From assembly GCA_002256435.1 (NCBI GenBank), contig NKJC01000005.1, positions 186,001 through 250,000 on the forward strand: 64,000 bases of DNA, given 5' to 3'. A model generated the notes under the pieces. It was not told where the DNA came from and made no database searches. It saw only the letters and a list, made by a program, of their open reading frames with translations. This document shows, piece by piece, positions 17,423 through 25,361 of the stretch; positions within the stretch are counted from its first letter, which is position 1; each line of letters opens with the position of its first letter. The position numbers and the translations under genes were made by a program. This DNA comes from Chitinophagaceae bacterium BSSC1 (GTDB taxonomy: Bacteria > Bacteroidota > Bacteroidia > Chitinophagales > Chitinophagaceae).

Positions 17423-19159
17423 TTAATATCCAGGATTCTGCTTAATTACTATAGCAGTATTATTGTCAATTTCTCTTTGAGGTATAGGCAACAACATTCT
17501 ATTAGTGTTTACAAAAACCAACATTTCTGCCAAGGTAAGCCTTGGAGACGGATATAAACCATAATGTAATGGATACATATAAGTTAAGTGAGCATTCATA
17601 ACATCTTCCACTTTAATGGTGGTCATAGTTGTGTTATACCTTAACAAATCAAACCAACGTTGATTTTCAAATGCCAGTTCAAATCTTCTTTCATTTGACA
17701 ATGCTGTTTCAAACTGAGCAGTTGTTGCTAAATCAGTACTAGTATATGCAACAAGTCCAACTCTAGTCCTAACCTGATTTATAAAACCTAAGCTAGTAGC
17801 GGTATTACCCTGCGCTTCAGCCATCATTAACAAAACATCAGAGAAGCGAATTACTGGCCAATCATTTTCAGCATCATTGGCAACAGCAACAGCAGAGATG
17901 TATTTTTGAATAAAGAATTTAGCCCCAGTATAAATACCAATATTGGCAATCCTTCTTGGATCTCCACCTATTTTTAATGCTGCAGTTGCTAATGTTGCAT
18001 TAGCAGCAACAGACAATGTAAGGGTGGTTCCACTGATGGCTGCAACACTAGTTCCTTGTGCTATTTGAAGACCAGTTACTGGCATTCCCACAACAATAGC
18101 AGGATTGGCTGCCGTAAGTGTAACTGAGGTATTTCCAGACCTTACATTCCCAACAGCTGTTATAGATGAATATGCATTATAAAGGTCTTGAGAAGGAAAA
18201 TTCAAACCCTTACCATCACCATTAATAATGGCGGCCCCACTGTTGAGTGGCGCAAAATCATTAGAAAGAGGCGAGCCAAGTCCAATTCCACCAGCTTTGA
18301 ATCGAACCGCAAATAAGATTTCTGAATTCATTTCATTGCCAATAGAGAACACATTGGCGTATGATGCTTGTAATCCATAACCACTATTAGTAATCACGTC
18401 TTGCAACAAAGTTGCTGCGTCTGTTTTCCTATTCATGGTCAAATAAACTTTTGCCAAAAGTGCTTTGGCAGCCCAACTATTGGCTCTACCTAAATCAGCA
18501 CCAGGGATTGCAGCAAACTTTGCAGTACTGCCGTTGGCGATGGTATTTGACAAGTCTGCAATAATGAGTTTGTAAATATCAGCAACCGGCGAACGATTTA
18601 CCTGTTTTGCTTCTTCTGGACTAATGGGTTCGTGAACCAAAAACACATCGCCATACAAACGCACCAAATTGAAATAATGATACGCTCTAATAAAGGTAGC
18701 TTCTGCAGATAATTTTTTAACATCCGCAGCAGTTACTGGAATAGTTATTGGATCAAAACTTAGGGTACCAGCCGAAGGGCTATAGTTGACATTCAAGCTA
18801 TTCAATACAAAATTGACATTCCTGATATTATAGTGCGTATTCAACCAATAGTTATAATTTCCTTGATGTGATACATTGGGGAAAAACATATCTAGGTCAC
18901 TCAAATCCCTATTTGGAGTTGAAGTACTTGCAGGCACACCCTGAATAGTGTTATCACTTCTTAATTCAGTAAGGGTCCATTCATCTTTTAAAGGTGCTTG
19001 CATACCGTTATAACAACCGGTAAGCGCCGTACTTAACTCAGAGAGACTAGAATAATAAGTGGCAGAGTTGATATTTGACTGTGGCGTCAAATCTATCAAC
19101 TTAGAACATCCTGCCAAACCAGCAAATGTGGCTATGATGAAGTATTTATACAGTTTCAT
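17423..19159 (-). CDS. susD: SusD/RagB-family glycan-binding lipoprotein with insertion
   Basis: This is a 578-residue protein with a lipobox (GLAGC, Cys18). It has the SusD helical TPR-like core: SAEATFIRAYHYFNLVRLYGDVFL (residues 151-174), SWAAKALLAKVYL, VIRFSDVLLMMAEAQ and the RRFELAFENQRWFDLLRYN segment near the C-terminus. It forms the surface lid of the SusC channel and binds the glycan before import. It is longer than usual because of a Ser/Thr/Ala/Val-rich block at about residues 332-398 (bases 17966-18166), placed between QDLYNAY and DPRR, which are normally close together. It follows susC by 17 bases. Confidence 0.93.
   Translation of the reverse strand: MKLYKYFIIATFAGLAGCSKLIDLTPQSNINSATYYSSLSELSTALTGCYNGMQAPLKDEWTLTELRSDNTIQGVPASTSTPNRDLSDLDMFFPNVSHQGNYNYWLNTHYNIRNVNFVLNSLNVNYSPSAGTLSFDPITIPVTAADVKKLSAEATFIRAYHYFNLVRLYGDVFLVHEPISPEEAKQVNRSPVADIYKLIIADLSNTIANGSTAKFAAIPGADLGRANSWAAKALLAKVYLTMNRKTDAATLLQDVITNSGYGLQASYANVFSIGNEMNSEILFAVRFKAGGIGLGSPLSNDFAPLNSGAAIINGDGKGLNFPSQDLYNAYSSITAVGNVRSGNTSVTLTAANPAIVVGMPVTGLQIAQGTSVAAISGTTLTLSVAANATLATAALKIGGDPRRIANIGIYTGAKFFIQKYISAVAVANDAENDWPVIRFSDVLLMMAEAQGNTATSLGFINQVRTRVGLVAYTSTDLATTAQFETALSNERRFELAFENQRWFDLLRYNTTMTTIKVEDVMNAHLTYMYPLHYGLYPSPRLTLAEMLVFVNTNRMLLPIPQREIDNNTAIVIKQNPGY
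17966..18166 (-). other. Inserted beta-rich module inside SusD
   Basis: This segment codes for about 67 residues beginning near SGNTSVTLTAANPAIVVGMP and continuing through VAAISGTTLTLSVAA. It is made of short hydrophobic/Thr strands of the type seen repeated in large surface adhesins and phage tail proteins, and it interrupts the SusD core. It stays in frame and the flanking SusD sequence reads on normally, so it is not a frameshift. It is noted as a domain-level oddity; the boundaries are approximate. Confidence 0.5.
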
Positions 19160-19176
19160 ATAATGTGTTTGTCAGG

Positions 19177-22100
19177 TTAAAAATTGATGTCAATACCGAA
19201 CACAAATGTTTTCTGAATAGGGAAGCTACCACGTTGGTAACCATCTATCAGTGCAGATGAGTAGGCTCCAGTATTGGCTCTACCTTCTGGATTTAAGGCT
19301 TTGAAATTCTTAGCTGCTTTAAAGAAAAGATTTTGTGCAGCAAGGTAAACCCTTAAAGAACTGAGCTTAATCGCTTTTGCCACTGAATTGGGCAATTGAT
19401 AACCTAAGTTCAATTCACGCAAGGCAAAATAAGAAGCATCAGAAACTACATAGTCAGTCAGCATCCAGTTAAATCCAATAGTGGAATAAGGCGTTTTTCC
19501 ATCACCAGGAAAACCAGGACTGATCCACCTATTCTCGTTAAAGGCTGTTATATACCTTCTAGATTCATTATAGTTGGCATCTCCATTTATTACGTTACCA
19601 CCTTTTACTCCTTGAATGGTAAAGCTAAAATCAAAAGCTTTATAATTAATAGTATTAGTCATACCATAGTTGAATTCAGGATAAGGATTTCCTATAACAA
19701 CGCGATCCTTGTTATCAAGCACATTGTCTCCATTTACGTCAACCAATTTTAAACCACCAGGAATAAACACATTGCTCAATGCACTGGTTAAACCTTTTGT
19801 TCTAGCATCGTTAATATCTGCTTGACTCAACCATACTCCGTCGGTTTTAAATCCAAAGAATTGAACCAATGGATCACCTACTTTACTTTGATATACTTCA
19901 GTACGTTCACCTTGGTTCAACAAGAAAGACTCATTACCCAACTCCATAATTTCATTTCTATTTCTAGAAAAGTTCAGAGAAGTGGTCCATTTAAAGTCCT
20001 TCTTTGTAATGTTTACAGTAGAAAGTTCTAATTCTATTCCCCTATTTTTTAAACTACCAATATTGTTGAAGTATTGAGGAACCCCTGCAATAGCTTGTAC
20101 TGACTGTTGTAATAAGAGACGCTCAGTTTTGGATTCATAAATATCCAAAGACAAACTAATTCTATTCTTTAAAATGGAGATATCAGTACCAAAGTTGGTT
20201 TGGAATGTACGCTCCCAAGTAATAGTAGGGTTGGCAATATTAGTAGTAGATGTTACCTGACCTGAAGTAGAAACACCAGTACCGCTACCAAATGCATAGT
20301 TACCCGTACTCAACAAATCAAGGAAAGCAAAATCAGAGATTCTGTTATTACCGGTTGCACCATAACTGGCCCTAAATTTAAGCCTAGACAACCAATCAAT
20401 ATTTTCCATGAATTTTTCTTGAGAAGCCACCCATCCGGCAGAAACTGAAGGGAAGGAGCCCCATTTGTTTCCTGCACCAAAATAAGAACTACCATCGGTA
20501 CGGAAACTTACAGACAAGAGATACTTGTTATTGTATTCATAATTAATCCTTCCTAAATAAGAAACCAATCCAATTTGGTTTCTAGTACCAAATGTTCCCG
20601 CCTTATCAATAGAAGAAGCATTGTTCAAGGTTCTAATATTGTCAGAAGGATAATCCAAACCTGTTGTCTGGTCTCTGTTAATATTTGTTCTTTGTGCAGT
20701 AAAACCAGCCAATACATTAATGCTATGCTTGTTGAAAATCTTTTTATAGGTCAATGTATTTTCACTCAATAAATCAATATTGGAAGCACTGATATATACA
20801 CCTTTACTAACTGAACCATCTGCAGTTGAATTTCTTGTTGCAAAAGTTTGACCAGAAGTAGTGTTTACATACAAACTAGCCAATGATTTAAAATCTAATC
20901 CAGGTAGAATATTTACATTCAAGTCCGCAGCACTTTGCAAACGATATTCGTTGCTATAAATATCTTGACCCATGGTAGAAGACTTAGGTGTATTCTGGGC
21001 AGAACTGAAAGGATCAGAAGTTCCTACAGGAGTCCAAGTGCTACCATCTGGCATAGTACCAGAATAATAGATAGAACTAAAATGTCTTGGTTGGGCAAAA
21101 TCTCCGGGTCTAATATTAGCCCACTGCGCTAATTGGTTTACGTTTTTGGCAGTAAGATCGTTATGGAAGACCGGTAAGAAAGTTGGGTACCTGTAAAAGT
21201 TGGTAAAGTTCTCAGAAGGGCTAATCCTTTTGGAATAAGATGGATTTAGATTAATACCCAATTTTACACGGTTACTCAATTTGATATCCAATTTGGTACG
21301 AATAGAATAACGCTGAAAATCACTTTTGTACATCATGCCTTCATCACGCTGATATCCACCAGAAATAAAATACTGAATATCTTTTTTTCCACCAGATGCA
21401 CTTACCTGTACGTTTTGAAAAAGACCTGGACGCAAAGATTCACTTTGCCAGTCAGTACCTTGACCTCCCATTAAAGTTTGCTCAACTATATAAGCGGCTT
21501 TTTCAGCATCAGTAGCCAATACACCTTTATTGGTTCTGAAAGTAGTAAGGTTGGCTGCTGTAAAACCAAGTGTATACGCTGTTGAATCAGTAAATCTTTT
21601 GGCTCCTTCATCATACAAAAGTCTGAGATAGTCAGAAGAAGACAGAATATCATAACGCTTGTAGTCTCTTTTCTGACCTAGGCTATATTTTACATTATAC
21701 CTAGTCTTATCCACTTTACCGCTCTTGGTAGTAATCAGGATAACCCCACTAGCACCTCTTGAACCATAGATAGCAGCAGAAGCAGCATCTTTTAATACCT
21801 CAACAGATTCAACATCTGCCGGGTTTACAAAAGACAACCCGTCTGCAATGGGCTGACCATCTACTACCACCAAGGGGCTAGAACCTGCATTGATAGAGCT
21901 AATACCGCGAATATTAATCTTTGGCGCAGCACCGGCTTCTGATGAAATATTTTGCACCTGCACACCTGCCATCTTTCCTTGCAAAGCTTGGTCAAGTCTT
22001 GATACAGGCACTTCATCTAACCTGTCATTTTTATATTTGGCAACGGCGCCAGTTACACTAGACTTTCTTTGAGTACCATATCCAATGACCACTACTTCAT

Positions 22101-22407
22101 TGGTTTCGCCAGCAGAAGCTGCCAGCTTAATTTCAAAACTGGTTTGTGTTCCAATTGTAATGGTTTGCGATGCAAATCCTACATAGGAAAACATTAGCGT
22201 GCTGGCTCCTGGCTTATATTTTAAGCTAAAAGTTCCGTCTTCTTTTGAAACGGTACCTCCACTAGCTTTGTCCGCCAAGATAGAAACCCCTTGCAAGGGT
22301 TCTCCAGTTTCTTTGTTGGTTACTTTTCCCGTAACCACATTCTGTGCTGTAACACTGCCGCAAATAAATAGCAGCAGTAAGACCAGCAATCGTTGTACAT
22401 TTTTCAT
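19177..22407 (-). CDS. susC: SusC/RagA-family TonB-dependent outer-membrane transporter
   Basis: This is a 1076-residue protein. It has a signal peptide, a carboxypeptidase-regulatory-like domain (VVTGKVTNKETGEPLQGVSI), the family box NEVVVIGYGTQRKSSVTGAV, then a plug domain (RISSINAG-type INIRGISSINAGSSPLVVVDG and the DAASAAIYGSRGASGVILITT signature). The C-terminal beta-barrel ends in KTFVFGIDINF. It imports oligosaccharides of the locus using energy from an ExbB/ExbD/TonB system, a candidate for which is encoded at 41.6-45.6 kb. With susD it defines this region as a polysaccharide utilisation locus. Confidence 0.96.
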   Translation of the reverse strand: MKNVQRLLVLLLLFICGSVTAQNVVTGKVTNKETGEPLQGVSILADKASGGTVSKEDGTFSLKYKPGASTLMFSYVGFASQTITIGTQTSFEIKLAASAGETNEVVVIGYGTQRKSSVTGAVAKYKNDRLDEVPVSRLDQALQGKMAGVQVQNISSEAGAAPKINIRGISSINAGSSPLVVVDGQPIADGLSFVNPADVESVEVLKDAASAAIYGSRGASGVILITTKSGKVDKTRYNVKYSLGQKRDYKRYDILSSSDYLRLLYDEGAKRFTDSTAYTLGFTAANLTTFRTNKGVLATDAEKAAYIVEQTLMGGQGTDWQSESLRPGLFQNVQVSASGGKKDIQYFISGGYQRDEGMMYKSDFQRYSIRTKLDIKLSNRVKLGINLNPSYSKRISPSENFTNFYRYPTFLPVFHNDLTAKNVNQLAQWANIRPGDFAQPRHFSSIYYSGTMPDGSTWTPVGTSDPFSSAQNTPKSSTMGQDIYSNEYRLQSAADLNVNILPGLDFKSLASLYVNTTSGQTFATRNSTADGSVSKGVYISASNIDLLSENTLTYKKIFNKHSINVLAGFTAQRTNINRDQTTGLDYPSDNIRTLNNASSIDKAGTFGTRNQIGLVSYLGRINYEYNNKYLLSVSFRTDGSSYFGAGNKWGSFPSVSAGWVASQEKFMENIDWLSRLKFRASYGATGNNRISDFAFLDLLSTGNYAFGSGTGVSTSGQVTSTTNIANPTITWERTFQTNFGTDISILKNRISLSLDIYESKTERLLLQQSVQAIAGVPQYFNNIGSLKNRGIELELSTVNITKKDFKWTTSLNFSRNRNEIMELGNESFLLNQGERTEVYQSKVGDPLVQFFGFKTDGVWLSQADINDARTKGLTSALSNVFIPGGLKLVDVNGDNVLDNKDRVVIGNPYPEFNYGMTNTINYKAFDFSFTIQGVKGGNVINGDANYNESRRYITAFNENRWISPGFPGDGKTPYSTIGFNWMLTDYVVSDASYFALRELNLGYQLPNSVAKAIKLSSLRVYLAAQNLFFKAAKNFKALNPEGRANTGAYSSALIDGYQRGSFPIQKTFVFGIDINF

Positions 22408-22423
22408 AGCAGCTGTTTTGTAT

Positions 22424-23683
22424 TTAGAAATCGTTGAGGGTTAACAAATAGGTAAACATTTTATCTGGATGAACTGAAGTATTGGCAACAAGCCAATTTG
22501 CAGCATTTGGATGTTTAAATTTGGTGGCAGCAATACTTAGAAAGGGAATTGCTTCTTGATCATCAAATGGCTTTATTTGTGGGCCATCCCATGCTTTTTG
22601 CTTGTTTAAATAAGGCAATAAGGCATCAACTGCTTTGGGCAATGAATTGCCATTAGAAGCTTTAAAGCCCCAAAAATCAAGGTTGATTTTTTGACTCATT
22701 GCTGCTATTTTCAAAAAGGCATCCACAACAAAAACAGAATAGTGAAAAGAAGTGGTTCTAGCCATTTCTAAAGGGAACCTACCAGAAGGGTCCATTTGAG
22801 AGGTCAACCGTTTCTGGGCGTTCACTACAATCTCTTTTGCATGAGGCAATTGATTAGTATAGAGGGCAATGGATAAGCGAAGTGCATCGTACCAGGCACC
22901 GTGGTTATTGGGTGCGTCCAATTCTTCCTGACCAATCTTGCTTGTTTGCATCCAATTAAGAAAATCAGCAAACCATTGTTGCATAGCGGCTTGATCCTCT
23001 TTAGTAACTGCTTTATTGGCCGATAGTAAACTAATAGCTTCAATGGCTTTAATCAAATTTCTTCCATCAATTAGACCAGCACCCCTACCCTGATTTACGC
23101 CTTTAATGGCTTGTGCAAAATTCATATTGGGGTTCATTCTGGTAGCCGTATCCAAGAACCAAACTCGAATCAATTTCATGGCGTGTTGCGCATAAATGTC
23201 CTTGCCAGAAAAATGATGTGCAAGTGATAACACTAGCAATTGTTCGCAGAGCGATGGTAAGTATTCTTTGTCTTTATACAATTTGACTTCCGGATTGGTC
23301 TCCCCATCTTTTCGCATATAAGGAAGACCATCTTTTTTGCTTGGGTCAGGCCAATGGTAAGGCGCAAGACTCATATAATCGTGCTTTGAACCGCTAGGTG
23401 GAATTTCCTTTTTTTCCATGACGCTCACTGGGCCAAAACTCAAAGATTTATTGGCTGATTTAATCAATTGTTGATAGGCAGATTTCAAAACCTGATCACC
23501 AGCATCCAAGGTTTTTTTCTGCTTATTCAACAAACTAAGGTCCATAATGGATGGTCCAGAAGTGGTTGATTGTGCAGTTGCATTGGATATGGATAAACTC
23601 AATATTGCCAACAATAAAACAACTTGTTTGGCAAGCATTGTCATATAAGATCCAATATTTTTTATTTGACTATTCAATTTCAT
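22424..23683 (-). CDS. Alginate lyase family protein (PF05426 type, PL5/PL38-like), copy 2
   Basis: This is a 419-residue protein with an N-terminal signal sequence (the hydrophobic core KQVVLLLAILSLSIS begins after residue 18). It shares long blocks with the lyase at 15282-16484: SKHDYMSLAPYHWPDPSK, VWFLDTATRMNPNMNFAQAIKG, APNNHGAWYDAL (Asn260-His261) and RTTSFHYSVF (His314-Tyr315). The start overlaps the MFS stop as ATGA, which supports it, although Met14 or Met16 would give a more typical signal peptide. It lies just upstream of susC. The two copies have clearly diverged, so they may differ in bond or chain-end preference. Confidence 0.85.
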   Translation of the reverse strand: MKLNSQIKNIGSYMTMLAKQVVLLLAILSLSISNATAQSTTSGPSIMDLSLLNKQKKTLDAGDQVLKSAYQQLIKSANKSLSFGPVSVMEKKEIPPSGSKHDYMSLAPYHWPDPSKKDGLPYMRKDGETNPEVKLYKDKEYLPSLCEQLLVLSLAHHFSGKDIYAQHAMKLIRVWFLDTATRMNPNMNFAQAIKGVNQGRGAGLIDGRNLIKAIEAISLLSANKAVTKEDQAAMQQWFADFLNWMQTSKIGQEELDAPNNHGAWYDALRLSIALYTNQLPHAKEIVVNAQKRLTSQMDPSGRFPLEMARTTSFHYSVFVVDAFLKIAAMSQKINLDFWGFKASNGNSLPKAVDALLPYLNKQKAWDGPQIKPFDDQEAIPFLSIAATKFKHPNAANWLVANTSVHPDKMFTYLLTLNDF

Positions 23684-24984
23684 ATAGTATTTACCTCCTT
23701 ACCCGAAACACGGTTTTCACTGGTTAAAAAATAAATACAACACCATCCCAAGGGAACCAACAAAGCTGCAGTTACAAAAAAAGAATGATAACTGGTTTTA
23801 GAAATAATGGGAACTAATAAAGTAATCCCTATAGTTCCTAAAACAGCGGCTGTACCACCCATCCCTGCAACAGTTCCAACATTTTTACCACTGAAATAAT
23901 CAGAAGGAAGGGTCTGCAAATTGTTGATCAAAAATTGAAATCCAAATAGGGTCATACCAATTAAAAATAAGGCCAATCCAACTTGCTCTTTTAAACTATC
24001 TAGAGAAAATAAAATGCCAAATAAGGCAGCCAACATAATGGTACAACCAATACTAATGGCTTCTTTTCTTGCTTTTGGTGCAGCCACTCCATTTCTCACC
24101 CTAAAGGATGAATAAAATCCACCTGAAAGTCCCCCAATTGCTGCAAATAAATAGGGCAACCATGCAAACGCACCAACTTGTTTAATATCAAAACCCATTT
24201 GCTCTTTTAAAAAGGTAGGCAACCAAGTCAAAAACATCCACCATACTGGATCAAGGAAAAAACGAGAACTAATGATGCCCCAGCTATTCTTAATTTTCAG
24301 CAACTCTTTCCAACCCAATAATTGTTCTTGTCCTGCAGACAGTTGTCCCTTATCAGATTCAATATGTTTCAATTCCTTTTCTGTTATCCAAGGATGTTTT
24401 GAAGGAACATTTTTGTTAATGAGTAACCAAGGTAGAATCCATATAATACCCAATACGCCAATGCCAACAAAGGTAGCACGCCATCCAAAAGCCAGATAAA
24501 CGTAGGCTATAAAAGGCGCTGCCACAACAGAACCAAGTGAAGCACCTGCACCAAAAATACCTTGCGCAATGGCCCTTTCTTTAGACGGGAACCATTCTGC
24601 ATTACTCTTGGTTGCACCAGGCCAGTTACCCGCTTCACTAAATCCCAACATGGCCCTAAAAACATTAAAGGAACCAATGGTTCTAGAAAAAGCATGTAAA
24701 GCAATTGAAACACTCCAAGCACTAATTGAAGCCACCATGCCCATTCTAGTACCTATTGCATCCATCATTCTTCCGGTAACCATTTGACCCAATGCATAAG
24801 TAATCATAAAGCAAGTAGTGATCAATGCTAGCGCCTGTTTGCTATCAACATCGGCAATGCCAAATTCTTTATAGATATAAGGCCACATGATATTGATAGC
24901 ACTTCTATCAATATAATTGATAATTGTTGCTACCGCAATCAAACCAATAATCCACCACCTCAGTCCTTTAATTTTCATGCTCAA
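23680..24984 (-). CDS. MFS transporter, hexuronate/ACS family
   Basis: This is a 434-residue polytopic protein with about 12 membrane helices. The first helix carries the anion:cation symporter signature VATIINYIDRSAI, as in ExuT-type hexuronate carriers. The loop after helix 2 has GQMVTGRMMDAIGTRMGM, the usual MFS loop motif. Placed between KdgF and a lyase gene in an alginate locus, it should carry unsaturated or keto-uronates across the inner membrane. It follows kdgF by 6 bases and overlaps the next gene by 4. The substrate is inferred from context. Confidence 0.88.
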   Translation of the reverse strand: MSMKIKGLRWWIIGLIAVATIINYIDRSAINIMWPYIYKEFGIADVDSKQALALITTCFMITYALGQMVTGRMMDAIGTRMGMVASISAWSVSIALHAFSRTIGSFNVFRAMLGFSEAGNWPGATKSNAEWFPSKERAIAQGIFGAGASLGSVVAAPFIAYVYLAFGWRATFVGIGVLGIIWILPWLLINKNVPSKHPWITEKELKHIESDKGQLSAGQEQLLGWKELLKIKNSWGIISSRFFLDPVWWMFLTWLPTFLKEQMGFDIKQVGAFAWLPYLFAAIGGLSGGFYSSFRVRNGVAAPKARKEAISIGCTIMLAALFGILFSLDSLKEQVGLALFLIGMTLFGFQFLINNLQTLPSDYFSGKNVGTVAGMGGTAAVLGTIGITLLVPIISKTSYHSFFVTAALLVPLGWCCIYFLTSENRVSGKEVNTI

Positions 24985-24990
24985 TTAGAA

Positions 24991-25347
24991 TTATTTAATA
25001 AAGTCTTCGCGCATGGGGCTAAACACATCTATCAATACACCTTTTTCCAAACAAACAGCTCCATGTAAAGCATGGGGCGGTATATAAAATGCGTCTCCCG
25101 CTTTTAATACTTTTTTTACCGCATCAATTTCCACTTCAAAAACGCCGCTTTCAATATGTGTAATCTGTGAATGCGGATGGCTATGTAAACTACCAACGCC
25201 ACCTTGGTCAAAAAACACTTTCACCAACATCAACTGGTCATCATAAGCCATGATTTTCCTGTTAACGCCAAGATCCACTTGTTCCAATGCAATTGACATG
25301 TCTTCAATATGCACTTGCTGTTCTTCATTCGTTTTCATACCCTTCAT
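24991..25347 (-). CDS. kdgF: KdgF-like cupin, unsaturated uronate ring-opening enzyme
   Basis: This is a 118-residue single-domain cupin. The metal-binding motif is HSHPHSQ (residues 55-61, with Gln61) and the second cupin box gives PPHALHG (His95), matching the His/His/Gln/His set of KdgF. KdgF speeds conversion of 4,5-unsaturated monouronates, released by lyases, to the linear keto form (DEH for alginate). Its place between the PL17 exolyase and the MFS gene fits that step. There is no signal peptide, so it acts in the cytoplasm. Met4 is an alternative start. Confidence 0.85.
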   Translation of the reverse strand: MKGMKTNEEQQVHIEDMSIALEQVDLGVNRKIMAYDDQLMLVKVFFDQGGVGSLHSHPHSQITHIESGVFEVEIDAVKKVLKAGDAFYIPPHALHGAVCLEKGVLIDVFSPMREDFIK

Positions 25348-25361
25348 TTAATAGGTTCCAA

